From Bacteroidota bacterium (GTDB lineage: Bacteria > Bacteroidota > Ignavibacteria > Kapaibacteriales > Kapaibacteriaceae): a stretch of 5,405 nt of DNA. Under the pieces are notes generated by a model that was not told the origin of the DNA, made no database searches, and was given only the letters and a program-made list of their open reading frames with translations. The stretch spans positions 43,495-48,899 of the forward strand of contig DNLG01000117.1 in the NCBI GenBank assembly GCA_003488525.1, in the 5' to 3' direction. The position numbers were made by a program, and so were the translations under genes. Of the stretch, positions 1 through 5,405 are shown piece after piece (within the stretch, counting starts at the first letter, position 1; each line of letters opens with the position of its first letter).

Positions 1-42
1 GATGACAGATGACGGATGACCGATGACCGATGACGGATGACG
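1..42. repeat. Six tandem copies of heptamer GATGACN
   Basis: Six uninterrupted 7-base units share GATGAC, with a variable seventh base (A, G, C, C, G, G). Each unit contains ATGA, a start codon overlapping a stop codon. Because 7 is not a multiple of 3, the array steps through all frames: TGA occurs at 3-5, 10-12 and 17-19, so any gene entering from the left must end by base 19. The ATG at 30, inside the fifth unit, is the only one of these that stays open into the following gene; it would add nine residues to it. The array may continue left of the window edge. Its function is unknown. Confidence 0.9.
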
Positions 43-44
43 AA

Positions 45-49
45 AAGGA
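45..49 (+). promoter_or_regulatory. Shine-Dalgarno site for the anti-sigma-like gene
   Basis: AAGGA lies seven bases before the ATG at 57, an ideal spacing. This favours 57 over the in-frame ATG at 30, which is preceded only by the heptamer repeats. Confidence 0.65.
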
Positions 50-56
50 AAACAAC

Positions 57-1304
57 ATGCAACATGAACAACTGATTAACGACTTGCTGGACGGTGAGCT
101 TGACTCGACCGGGGAGGCGACGTTGTTTGGACAGTTAGCGAATGACTCGGAGTTACGCTCCGAGTTCATGCAACAGCTGATGATCCGCAATGCCGTGCAG
201 AATGACCGTGCGACTCTTGTGCCACCGGTACCACTGACAAGCGCAGTGTTTGCCGGGCTTGGTTTTGCAGCACCTATCGCCGGTGCGGCTGCCGGGGCGG
301 CAGCGCTCACCCACTCGGGTGGATTTATGACCACCTGGCTGGCCAAGCTTGGCATTCCGCTATTGGCGGCCCTTGCATCGGCTGGAATCACTCTTGCTGT
401 GATGACCAATGCGGAAGGTGCAGACTCAGGGATCGGTTCGGTTTCGGCAGCGTCCCAACAGTCTTCAGCCTCGGGGCAGCCCCCTTCAAACGAGTCGCCA
501 GATCACAGCATGGCGGTGACCACACCGCGGAACGTCCACAGTCAAGAGCCAGTGGGCGAAAGGGTTACCGAGCGCGTTGTTGAACGGATCGTAGAGCGTG
601 TGTCGCCGGTAGACGCGAGGCTAATGAGCGAGAATGAGAACTTGCGCCGGCAGGTAGCAGCGCTGCAAGCCGATAATGCATCACGTCAGGAAGAACGCAT
701 TCCATCAGAGGAGATGTTGCCGGTTGTACCGAGTGCGTTCACTTCCACAATTGATATTCGACGCGCGGAAAGCGATCGTGTGCTTCTTGCCGAGCGACTA
801 ACGCCCATTAGTGCTCCGATGCACGTTCCGTCGTTCTCTTTGAACGTGCGTGGGCTCAGTGGACAGTCAGGTGCACTTGCCGTGACGCCGCAGACCGGTT
901 GGTACGATAACCTCTCACTTGCCATGCTGTACCGCATGTCGCCGTCCGATGCCGTTGGTGTGGAGATCGGTTCGGAGTCCTTCCCGATGGTCTTCAGCGG
1001 CATCAGAAGCCAGCAGGAGGTTCGCTTTGAGATTCAGCCCCTTGTCACGTGGGCTGGTCTCAGCTACCGACATGTCTTCCCCGAGATCGGCACGAGTGGG
1101 TTCAGCCCCTTTGCACAGGCACTCGTTGGGGGAACACAGTTCGGGCCCATCGGACGTGGCTCCGTCGGTGTGATGTACTCACCGGTTGGTCCGCTGTCCT
1201 TCATGCTTGGCATTGAGGGCTCTGCACTCGGTTTCACCCATCAGAATCAATGGTTTACTTCCTCCAAATACGGCTTCACCTATGGTGTTGCCGTTCGACT
1301 ATAA
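57..1304 (+). CDS. Anti-sigma-like membrane protein with stalk and outer-membrane-like beta domain
   Basis: The protein has 415 residues from the ATG at 57, chosen for its Shine-Dalgarno site; an in-frame ATG at 30 would give 424. Residues 5-50 (INDLLDGELDSTGEATLF and following) resemble the helical head of anti-sigma factors, with the usual 'LLDGEL' signature but no Cys/His zinc ligands. Residues 63-84 are Ala/Gly-rich and hydrophobic, and 95-117 form a convincing membrane helix. A Ser/Pro/Gln-rich linker (about 120-165) follows, then a stalk with four xER(V/I) repeats (167-182) and a coiled-coil-like segment (185-207). From about 280 to the end the protein is beta-rich with alternating aromatic and small residues (for example SLAMLYRMS, FSPFAQALVGG, YGFTYGVAVRL), like an outer-membrane barrel. 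The inferred role is membrane control of a sigma factor, with a sensing or anchoring tail. Whether there are one or two membrane passes is unresolved, and this sets which side the tail faces. No homologue is recognised by name. The stop overlaps the next gene's candidate start. Confidence 0.88.
   Translation: MQHEQLINDLLDGELDSTGEATLFGQLANDSELRSEFMQQLMIRNAVQNDRATLVPPVPLTSAVFAGLGFAAPIAGAAAGAAALTHSGGFMTTWLAKLGIPLLAALASAGITLAVMTNAEGADSGIGSVSAASQQSSASGQPPSNESPDHSMAVTTPRNVHSQEPVGERVTERVVERIVERVSPVDARLMSENENLRRQVAALQADNASRQEERIPSEEMLPVVPSAFTSTIDIRRAESDRVLLAERLTPISAPMHVPSFSLNVRGLSGQSGALAVTPQTGWYDNLSLAMLYRMSPSDAVGVEIGSESFPMVFSGIRSQQEVRFEIQPLVTWAGLSYRHVFPEIGTSGFSPFAQALVGGTQFGPIGRGSVGVMYSPVGPLSFMLGIEGSALGFTHQNQWFTSSKYGFTYGVAVRL
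555..602 (+). repeat. Four xER(V/I) tetrapeptide repeats in the stalk
   Basis: Residues 167-182 of the anti-sigma-like protein read GERV, TERV, VERI, VERV. The repeat exists at protein level; the codons differ between units (gaa/gag for Glu; agg, cgc, cgg, cgt for Arg), so it is not a recent DNA slippage product. Such charged four-residue repeats usually form extended helical spacers. Here it sits between the membrane segment and the predicted coiled coil. Confidence 0.8.
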
Positions 1305-1918
1305 TGAACACGACGACACTGCCATTATCCATGAAACGCTTCACCACCACCGTCATCGGTATGATCATTCTTGCCCTCCTCATGGGGCTTGGTGCTACCT
1401 CGTGTACGTCGCCACTTGATACCGATGCTAATCGCAAAGAGACCCCAGTCACGCCAGCGCCAAAGATCACGCCTGCGTCCTATAAGGTCGAGTTTTCCAC
1501 CGCTTACGGTTCAATGGTCGTCAAGGGGCTCCCCACGATCAAGATCGACACAACCGCCGATCCGATGCGTTTCTGGTTTGACATTACCATGGAGGCATCA
1601 GACACGACCGGGAAAGCGCCTCTTATGCATGGATTCCGGCTGCGGCTTGATTCGGCGGCCGGCGACGGAATGATCATTCCTCTAGTTCAGGGCCAGGTGC
1701 AGATACGTGCTGATTTTGGTCAGAACTGGGGCAACCTGCAGACGTATCCATCGGATGCAAGAACCAATACTGCTTCCATTGTGATCGCTGAGCATCCTCG
1801 GCAAGCTGGTAAACCCCGCGTGGTCACGATCACGCTGTACATTTTTGTCAACAAGGACAACTACTTCAGTCCTGCTCGGCAGGAGCAAGTGCTCGGCACG
1901 TTTACACTTACGCTCTAA
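1304..1918 (+). CDS. Orphan lipoprotein, translationally coupled to the preceding gene
   Basis: This is a 204-residue product if translation starts at the ATG at 1304, whose A is the last base of the upstream TAA stop (TAATG), an arrangement typical of translational coupling. The in-frame ATG at 1331 gives 195 residues and a textbook signal peptide beginning MKRF; neither start has a clear Shine-Dalgarno site. In the longer numbering, residues 13-33 are a hydrophobic signal (VIGMIILALLMGLGATS) ending at Cys34, with ATSC as an acceptable lipobox, so a lipid-anchored envelope protein is likely. The mature part (about 171 residues) starts with a Thr/Pro-rich tether (about 45-58). It continues as alternating hydrophobic/polar stretches suggesting a beta-sandwich (SYKVEFSTAYGSMVVKGL, RFWFDITMEA, FRLRLDS, VVTITLYIFVN, and the last strand TFTLTL). 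I do not recognise the family and see no catalytic motif. Its coupling to the anti-sigma-like gene suggests a shared role, which is inference. Confidence 0.83.
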   Translation: MNTTTLPLSMKRFTTTVIGMIILALLMGLGATSCTSPLDTDANRKETPVTPAPKITPASYKVEFSTAYGSMVVKGLPTIKIDTTADPMRFWFDITMEASDTTGKAPLMHGFRLRLDSAAGDGMIIPLVQGQVQIRADFGQNWGNLQTYPSDARTNTASIVIAEHPRQAGKPRVVTITLYIFVNKDNYFSPARQEQVLGTFTLTL

Positions 1919-1967
1919 AACGGGGGGGGCTGTAACCTTTCTGTCCCCTAGGGAATCATCCCTCGTC

Positions 1968-1993
1968 CCACATGCGCTGCACGCTGCATGTGG
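1968..1993. promoter_or_regulatory. 8-bp inverted repeat upstream of the T9SS cargo gene
   Basis: CCACATGC (1968-1975) is perfectly complementary to GCATGTGG (1986-1993), separated by ten bases. It lies 43 bases before the ATG at 2037. It could be an operator, a leader hairpin in the mRNA, or a factor-dependent end of the upstream transcript. With no U-run following it, an intrinsic terminator is the least likely reading. Confidence 0.45.
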
Positions 1994-2023
1994 TCCGATC
2001 ACGCAATTTCGTTACCATTTACT

Positions 2024-2029
2024 GAGGAG
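2024..2029 (+). promoter_or_regulatory. Shine-Dalgarno site for the T9SS cargo gene
   Basis: GAGGAG lies seven bases before the ATG at 2037. It fixes that start over the in-frame ATG at 1845, which lies within the lipoprotein gene and would put 64 arginine-rich residues ahead of the signal peptide. Confidence 0.8.
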
Positions 2030-2036
2030 AGTCGCG

Positions 2037-4619
2037 ATGAACTATTCACGAATATTTCAGCATCTGCTCAGCACGATCGTGCTGTTTGTCGGGATGCTAT
2101 CACTGCAGGCCCAGGTACGACTTGTACCGACGGATGTAAAGGCCGTCCAGGGGCAAAGCAATACATCCGTGGTCATCACATGGACAGGTGTTGATGGCGC
2201 GGATGCCCCGATGAAGTATTACGTCTATCAGGCCTCGGGTGTCACCGAGGACATGTCGAAGTTCTCGCGTATTGCCACGGTTCCGCATTCGGCGAATATC
2301 CGCGATAACCGCTACTCGTTTGTTGCGCAGGTTGCCAGTGCTGGCACGTACACGTTCTACGTCAGTGGATACTGGGCAAACGGTGAAGGCGGCCGCTCGG
2401 CGATCGCAACGGTTGAGCTCACCAAGGGCGAAACACCGGTGATTCGTTTCACGTCCGTTCCGGTGGGCTCGGCCTCATTGGGCAAGGAGTACTCATATCA
2501 GACAAAGGTTGAGACTTCGGCATCGGGACCTGTGACCTACAAGCTGCAGACCAACGCGTCGGGTATGACCATTTCTGATGGAGGCAAGATCACCTGGGCC
2601 GAGCCGAAGGCCGGTCGCTTTGAGGTAACGGTTCGTGCCGCTGTCAAGAAGGATGGTAAAGAACATGAGGCCAAGCAATCCTATGTTCTGACTGTCAGCG
2701 ATGGCAAAGACGGCGTTTTCAAGTTCCTCACTGAGCCTGTAAAGGTTGGCGTTGCCGGTCGTACATATACCTATCCAGCCCGTGCAGGCGTTGTCAATGG
2801 AAATGCGGTCGTCACCTATGAACTGGTTGCCGGTCCGAACGGAATGTCCATCGATATGAACTCAGGCCTGCTCAAGTGGGAATCACCCGTTGCCGGACGC
2901 TATGAGATCGTTATCGCCGCCATCGCCGTTATCAATGGCGAGCGCACTACGATCAAGCAATCGTTTGTACTCGAGATCAAGGAAGGCGAAACACCGAAGA
3001 AGGGTTGTTCGAAGATCTTTGGTACGATCACGTATGATGATCCAAGTGCTGGTGGAAAGCTCGAGGGTGTTGTTACAGCGTGGCGCCTTCAAAAGGTCAC
3101 CCGCGAAGGCAACAGCTCGGAGGTTTACCAGCCGGTATACAAGGCTGAGATCAACTCCGACAGAAAGTACTTCCTCTATGTGCCTGAAGGCACGTACAAG
3201 CTCCGCATTGAAGGTCGGAACTTCTTTGCCGAGTGGCATGAGAACGTGACCGAGGTTTCGGAAGCGAAGGATGTCACGGTGGTCTGCGATGCAATTACAG
3301 AGATCAACTTTGCCGTCACACAGCGTCCGGAGCCCGTGCTTGTGGTTGTTGAAGGACGCGTCTATGACGCCGCCACAGACGAAGCTGTCAAGGGCTTTGT
3401 TGTCTTTGAAAGTCGTAGCAAGGAGAATAGTGCTGCCGACGATCGGTATCGCTCAGTCGTTGCTGAGGTTCGTGCCGACGGTACCTATGAAGCGAAGGTG
3501 CAGTCCGGTGTGGGCTACATCGCAATGGTTCGCCCGGCTCCGACGAAGGACCTGCCAAATGCTTCGCAGTACCTTGCCGAGTTCTGGGAAAACACCAATG
3601 ATGCTACAAAGGCAACGGTTCTGAATGTTACCGAGAACACCAAGAACATTGACTTCCCGATGGACAAGCGTGTTGCTCGTAACAACGGCTTTACGGGAGC
3701 CATGAAGAACTTCTACACTGGCGCGCCGGTCGTTGGTAAGGTTGTGGCGCATCGTGTTGTGACCCGCACCAACGATAAGGGTGATACGGTGCTCAACAAG
3801 ATCACGGCGGTGACGGTTGAGACCAACTCGGACGGTGGATTCATGTTCACAGACCTCGAGCCGGGTGAGTACGTTGTGCTTGGTCTTCCTGCCGGACGTC
3901 CGTTCGTGCCGGGTTGGATGGTGACTGGTCAGAAGGCCGTCACAGAGTGGGGTAAGGCACAACGCGTCGGCGTTAGCGATGTAATGGTCGCCATGGTTTT
4001 TGACATCAATCTCGACACCGTCAAGTCCGAGCGTGGTAAGGGTCGCGTCCGTGGATTCGTTTACGACAAGCGCGGCGGCATTGTCAAGAAGGAGAGCGAT
4101 AAGGTTCAGCAGTCGGCCGGCGTTCCGGGTACGCTCGTGGTTGCCCGTGACGAAGACGGAACGATCATCGACTTCAGCCTTGCCGAAAACGAGGGAGCGT
4201 TCGATCTGACGAACCTGGCTGTCGGTACGATGACCATCACGGCTGATCGTTTTGAGTTTGAGCCAACCGTCCAGACAGTCGACATTGATGCAAGTACGCC
4301 TGAGCGCGTTGTGTCGATCGGTCTGCGACCAAGCACAGCGAGCGTCGATGTGCCGCTGAACGAAGTGGGCTCAACGCTGAACCTGTGGCCGAATCCAACC
4401 ACCGGCGATGCCACGGTCCGTTTCAACGCCCGCGCCGGTGAAGCCATGGTTAGCATCATTTCGGTTTCAGGCGTCGAACTTGCTCGCTTCGCAACGGTTG
4501 TTGCTGCCGGCGATGTTTCGATCGCACTGCCAACGGCGGATCTGCCAACCGGTATGGTGATGGTTCATGTGACGAATGGTCCGACAGCTTTCGCGCTGCC
4601 GCTGAACATCGTCCGTTGA
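2037..4619 (+). CDS. Secreted multi-domain protein with T9SS type A sorting domain
   Basis: The protein has 860 residues, starting at the ATG behind GAGGAG. Residues 1-25 are a Sec signal peptide (hydrophobic core 10-23) with a likely cut after LQA, before Gln26. Residues 27-128 resemble a fibronectin type III domain (SVVITWTG; KYYVYQAS; GTYTFYVSGYWANGEGG). Residues 136-224 and 228-318 are tandem Ig-like repeats of the He_PIG type, with the GxxYxY...VTYxL...GMxI...W...AGRxE pattern. Four carboxypeptidase-regulatory-like beta-sandwich modules follow (about 323-428, 433-543, 547-658, 667-764). Residues 781-860 are the T9SS tail: LNLWPNPTTG, VSIISVSGVEL, LPTADLPTGM, final strand PLNIVR. Known T9SS type A tails direct passage through the outer membrane and are then removed, often with attachment to anionic lipopolysaccharide. 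No enzyme motif is visible, so an adhesion, binding or structural surface role is inferred. Only two cysteines occur in the mature part (324, 417), both in the first regulatory-like module, so a disulfide is plausible. The gene ends in a strong terminator. Confidence 0.95.
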   Translation: MNYSRIFQHLLSTIVLFVGMLSLQAQVRLVPTDVKAVQGQSNTSVVITWTGVDGADAPMKYYVYQASGVTEDMSKFSRIATVPHSANIRDNRYSFVAQVASAGTYTFYVSGYWANGEGGRSAIATVELTKGETPVIRFTSVPVGSASLGKEYSYQTKVETSASGPVTYKLQTNASGMTISDGGKITWAEPKAGRFEVTVRAAVKKDGKEHEAKQSYVLTVSDGKDGVFKFLTEPVKVGVAGRTYTYPARAGVVNGNAVVTYELVAGPNGMSIDMNSGLLKWESPVAGRYEIVIAAIAVINGERTTIKQSFVLEIKEGETPKKGCSKIFGTITYDDPSAGGKLEGVVTAWRLQKVTREGNSSEVYQPVYKAEINSDRKYFLYVPEGTYKLRIEGRNFFAEWHENVTEVSEAKDVTVVCDAITEINFAVTQRPEPVLVVVEGRVYDAATDEAVKGFVVFESRSKENSAADDRYRSVVAEVRADGTYEAKVQSGVGYIAMVRPAPTKDLPNASQYLAEFWENTNDATKATVLNVTENTKNIDFPMDKRVARNNGFTGAMKNFYTGAPVVGKVVAHRVVTRTNDKGDTVLNKITAVTVETNSDGGFMFTDLEPGEYVVLGLPAGRPFVPGWMVTGQKAVTEWGKAQRVGVSDVMVAMVFDINLDTVKSERGKGRVRGFVYDKRGGIVKKESDKVQQSAGVPGTLVVARDEDGTIIDFSLAENEGAFDLTNLAVGTMTITADRFEFEPTVQTVDIDASTPERVVSIGLRPSTASVDVPLNEVGSTLNLWPNPTTGDATVRFNARAGEAMVSIISVSGVELARFATVVAAGDVSIALPTADLPTGMVMVHVTNGPTAFALPLNIVR
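2442..2990 (+). repeat. Two tandem Ig-like (He_PIG-type) repeats in the T9SS protein
   Basis: Residues 136-224 and 228-318 align along their whole length: IRFTSVP/FKFLTEP, GKEYSYQ/GRTYTYP, VTYKL/VTYEL, GMTIS/GMSID, ITWAEPKAGRFEV/LKWESPVAGRYEI and KQSYVLTV/KQSFVLEI. Linkers carrying the peptide GETP flank the pair, and its 12-base coding sequence GGCGAAACACCG is identical at 2427-2438 and 2985-2996. The units have diverged clearly at DNA level, so the duplication is old. Confidence 0.8.
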
Positions 4620-4642
4620 TCCAACGAACAGGTCAAGTTTTC

Positions 4643-4680
4643 AGAGGGGTCGCGACGAACGTCGCGGCCCCTCTTTCGTT
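4643..4680 (+). terminator. Intrinsic terminator after the T9SS cargo gene
   Basis: AGAGGGG (4643-4649) plus CGCGAC (4651-4656) pair with GTCGCG (4661-4666) plus CCCCTCT (4668-4674). The middle T4650-G4667 can form a U-G wobble, giving a 14-bp stem with loop GAAC. The stem is followed by TTCGTT, a short, interrupted T run. It starts 24 bases after the TGA stop and ends well before the next gene's ATG, which suits a transcript end between the two genes. Confidence 0.85.
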
Positions 4681-4702
4681 GTGATCATTAGATTCGTGGC
4701 AT

Positions 4703-5405
4703 ATGCAGAAGCCCCTTGCCCTCGTTGTTCTCGCGCTGCTGACGCACCTCGCCGCGATGGCGCAGATCTCGCGTCCCACGCTTTTCCGGCCGCAGCTCTT
4801 TGACGTTCAGCACTACGAGGCTGACGTGCGCTTTCCGGATCCTCCCAAGCGTCTTGTTGAAGGTCGCGTACAAACGAGGTTGGCGTGGAACGCCCGCGTT
4901 GAGAACGGCTCGTATACGTTTCATCTCAGGGGGCTTGACATTGACTCGGTTCTCGTAAATGGCAAGGGCGGCGAATGGAAGACCTATGGAGTTCCTGCCG
5001 ATGATACCATGCATCACCGTGTAGTGGTGCCGGGTGTGCATGATTCCGGTTCGGTCTCCACGGTGTCGATCTTCTACCGGGGTACGATGACCAACGAAGG
5101 TGGTAGCTCACCGTGGGGTGGGGTGCAGTATGATGACAGCGTGCTGTATGCTCTCGGCGTCGGCTTTGCGAACCCATCCGTTGGTGCCACGCAGCACTGG
5201 CTACCCTGCTACGATCATCCCTCGGATAAGGTGACGTTTAGCGGGCGCTTCACTGTGCCTGATTCCACGTGGGTTGTTGCCTCGAACGGACTTGAGAGTC
5301 CACGCCTTCGAAACACCGACGGATCGGTCACCTACATCTGGAACGAGCAGCGACCGATCGCCACGTATCTGATGACCTTTGCGGCGGCGCGTTTTCGGAC
5401 CTTCA
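4703..5405 (+). CDS. M1-family (aminopeptidase N-like) metallopeptidase, N-terminal part
   Basis: This reading frame is open from the ATG at 4703 to the window edge, giving 234 complete codons and no stop. An in-frame TGA at 4682-4684 rules out any longer start, and no ATG, GTG or TTG lies between; no clear Shine-Dalgarno site is seen. Residues 1-20 form a Sec signal peptide (LALVVLALL core) with a likely cut after AMA, before Gln21. The rest matches the beta-rich N-terminal domain of M1 zinc peptidases: HYEADVRFPDPPKRLVEG opens the first strands, FHLRGLDIDSVLVNG is characteristic, and HWLPCYDHPSDKVTFSGRF followed by VPDSTWVVASNGL is the family's 'W-x-P-C-x-D-x-P' region. The exopeptidase motif (GAMEN-like) and the zinc site HExxH with its distal Glu lie beyond the window, so activity cannot be judged. 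Many Bacteroidota secreted M1 proteins also carry a T9SS tail; whether this one does is not visible. It probably trims peptides outside the cytoplasm. Confidence 0.9.
   Translation, partial: MQKPLALVVLALLTHLAAMAQISRPTLFRPQLFDVQHYEADVRFPDPPKRLVEGRVQTRLAWNARVENGSYTFHLRGLDIDSVLVNGKGGEWKTYGVPADDTMHHRVVVPGVHDSGSVSTVSIFYRGTMTNEGGSSPWGGVQYDDSVLYALGVGFANPSVGATQHWLPCYDHPSDKVTFSGRFTVPDSTWVVASNGLESPRLRNTDGSVTYIWNEQRPIATYLMTFAAARFRTF

Larger units (their letters stand above)
1919..2036 (+). other. Intergenic gap with G8 run and inverted repeat
   Basis: This 118-base gap separates the lipoprotein gene from the T9SS cargo gene. It holds a run of eight G (1922-1929), a short 5-bp hairpin (AGGGA 1950-1954 / TCCCT 1959-1963), a longer inverted repeat (1968-1993) and the Shine-Dalgarno site of the next gene. 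There is no T-rich run behind either hairpin, so a classical intrinsic terminator is not evident. I see no convincing promoter: TAACCTTTC (1933-1941) only loosely resembles the Bacteroidota -7 element TAnnTTTG and lacks a placed -33 partner. Confidence 0.6.

Noticed and set aside
1950..1963. AGGGA/TCCCT hairpin as terminator of the lipoprotein gene
   Set aside because: The stem is only five base pairs and is not followed by a T run.
1682..2002. 106-codon open frame on the minus strand spanning the gap before 2037
   Set aside because: It mostly mirrors the lipoprotein gene and would run through the G8 run and hairpins. No domain is recognisable and no start signal is seen.
1845..2036. Possible 64-residue N-terminal extension of the T9SS protein
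   Set aside because: It overlaps the end of the lipoprotein gene in another frame and is rich in Arg and Ser. It would bury the signal peptide, while a strong Shine-Dalgarno site precedes the ATG at 2037.
3453..3962. 169-codon open frame on the minus strand
   Set aside because: It lies entirely inside the T9SS protein gene, whose frame has clear domains. The minus-strand product is His/Arg/Thr-rich with no recognisable domain or signal.
4689..4696. TAGATTCG as a Bacteroidota-type -7 promoter element for the M1 gene
   Set aside because: It resembles TAnnTTTG at most positions, but no TTTG/TTG element lies at the expected upstream spacing and it is only seven bases from the ATG. The support is too weak to list.
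4688..5041. 117-codon and overlapping 83-codon minus-strand frames near the right end
   Set aside because: The plus strand here encodes an unmistakable M1 peptidase N-terminus with a signal peptide, so these are its reverse-strand shadows.

Overview
The window is a fully forward-oriented stretch of a Gram-negative chromosome that most likely belongs to the Bacteroidota/Chlorobiota-type bacteria. The decisive clue is a secreted protein (2037-4619) ending in a type IX secretion system (T9SS) type A C-terminal sorting domain, a tail found in the Bacteroidota and allied phyla. The moderately GC-rich sequence (judged by eye) and the recognisable Shine-Dalgarno sequences in front of two genes argue against mainstream Bacteroidia or Flavobacteriia. 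They point more to a deep relative such as the Candidatus Kapabacteria or Ignavibacteria. That placement is inference; the T9SS tail itself is seen.

Layout. Bases 1-42 are six head-to-tail copies of a heptamer GATGACN. They are followed by a 415-residue envelope protein (57-1304) with an anti-sigma-like head, hydrophobic membrane segments, a charged helical stalk and a beta-rich, outer-membrane-like tail. Its stop codon overlaps by one base (TAATG) a candidate start of a roughly 200-residue orphan lipoprotein (1304-1918). A 118-base gap with a G8 run and an 8-bp inverted repeat leads to the 860-residue multi-domain T9SS cargo protein (2037-4619). That gene ends in a strong hairpin terminator (about 4643-4680). 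After it, a new gene begins at 4703 and runs off the window. It encodes the signal peptide and N-terminal domain of an M1-family (aminopeptidase N-like) metallopeptidase.

How they fit together. All four products are envelope or exported proteins. The first two genes look translationally coupled, so the lipoprotein may work with the anti-sigma/beta-domain fusion, perhaps in an envelope-sensing circuit whose sigma factor would lie upstream of the window. The T9SS protein is probably surface-attached or secreted, built from fibronectin III-like, Ig-like and carboxypeptidase-regulatory-like modules with no visible catalytic domain. The M1 peptidase follows a terminator and is probably a separate transcription unit. 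No tRNA, rRNA, CRISPR array, transposase or phage feature was seen. The most unusual item is the anti-sigma-like to outer-membrane-like fusion with its coupled orphan lipoprotein.
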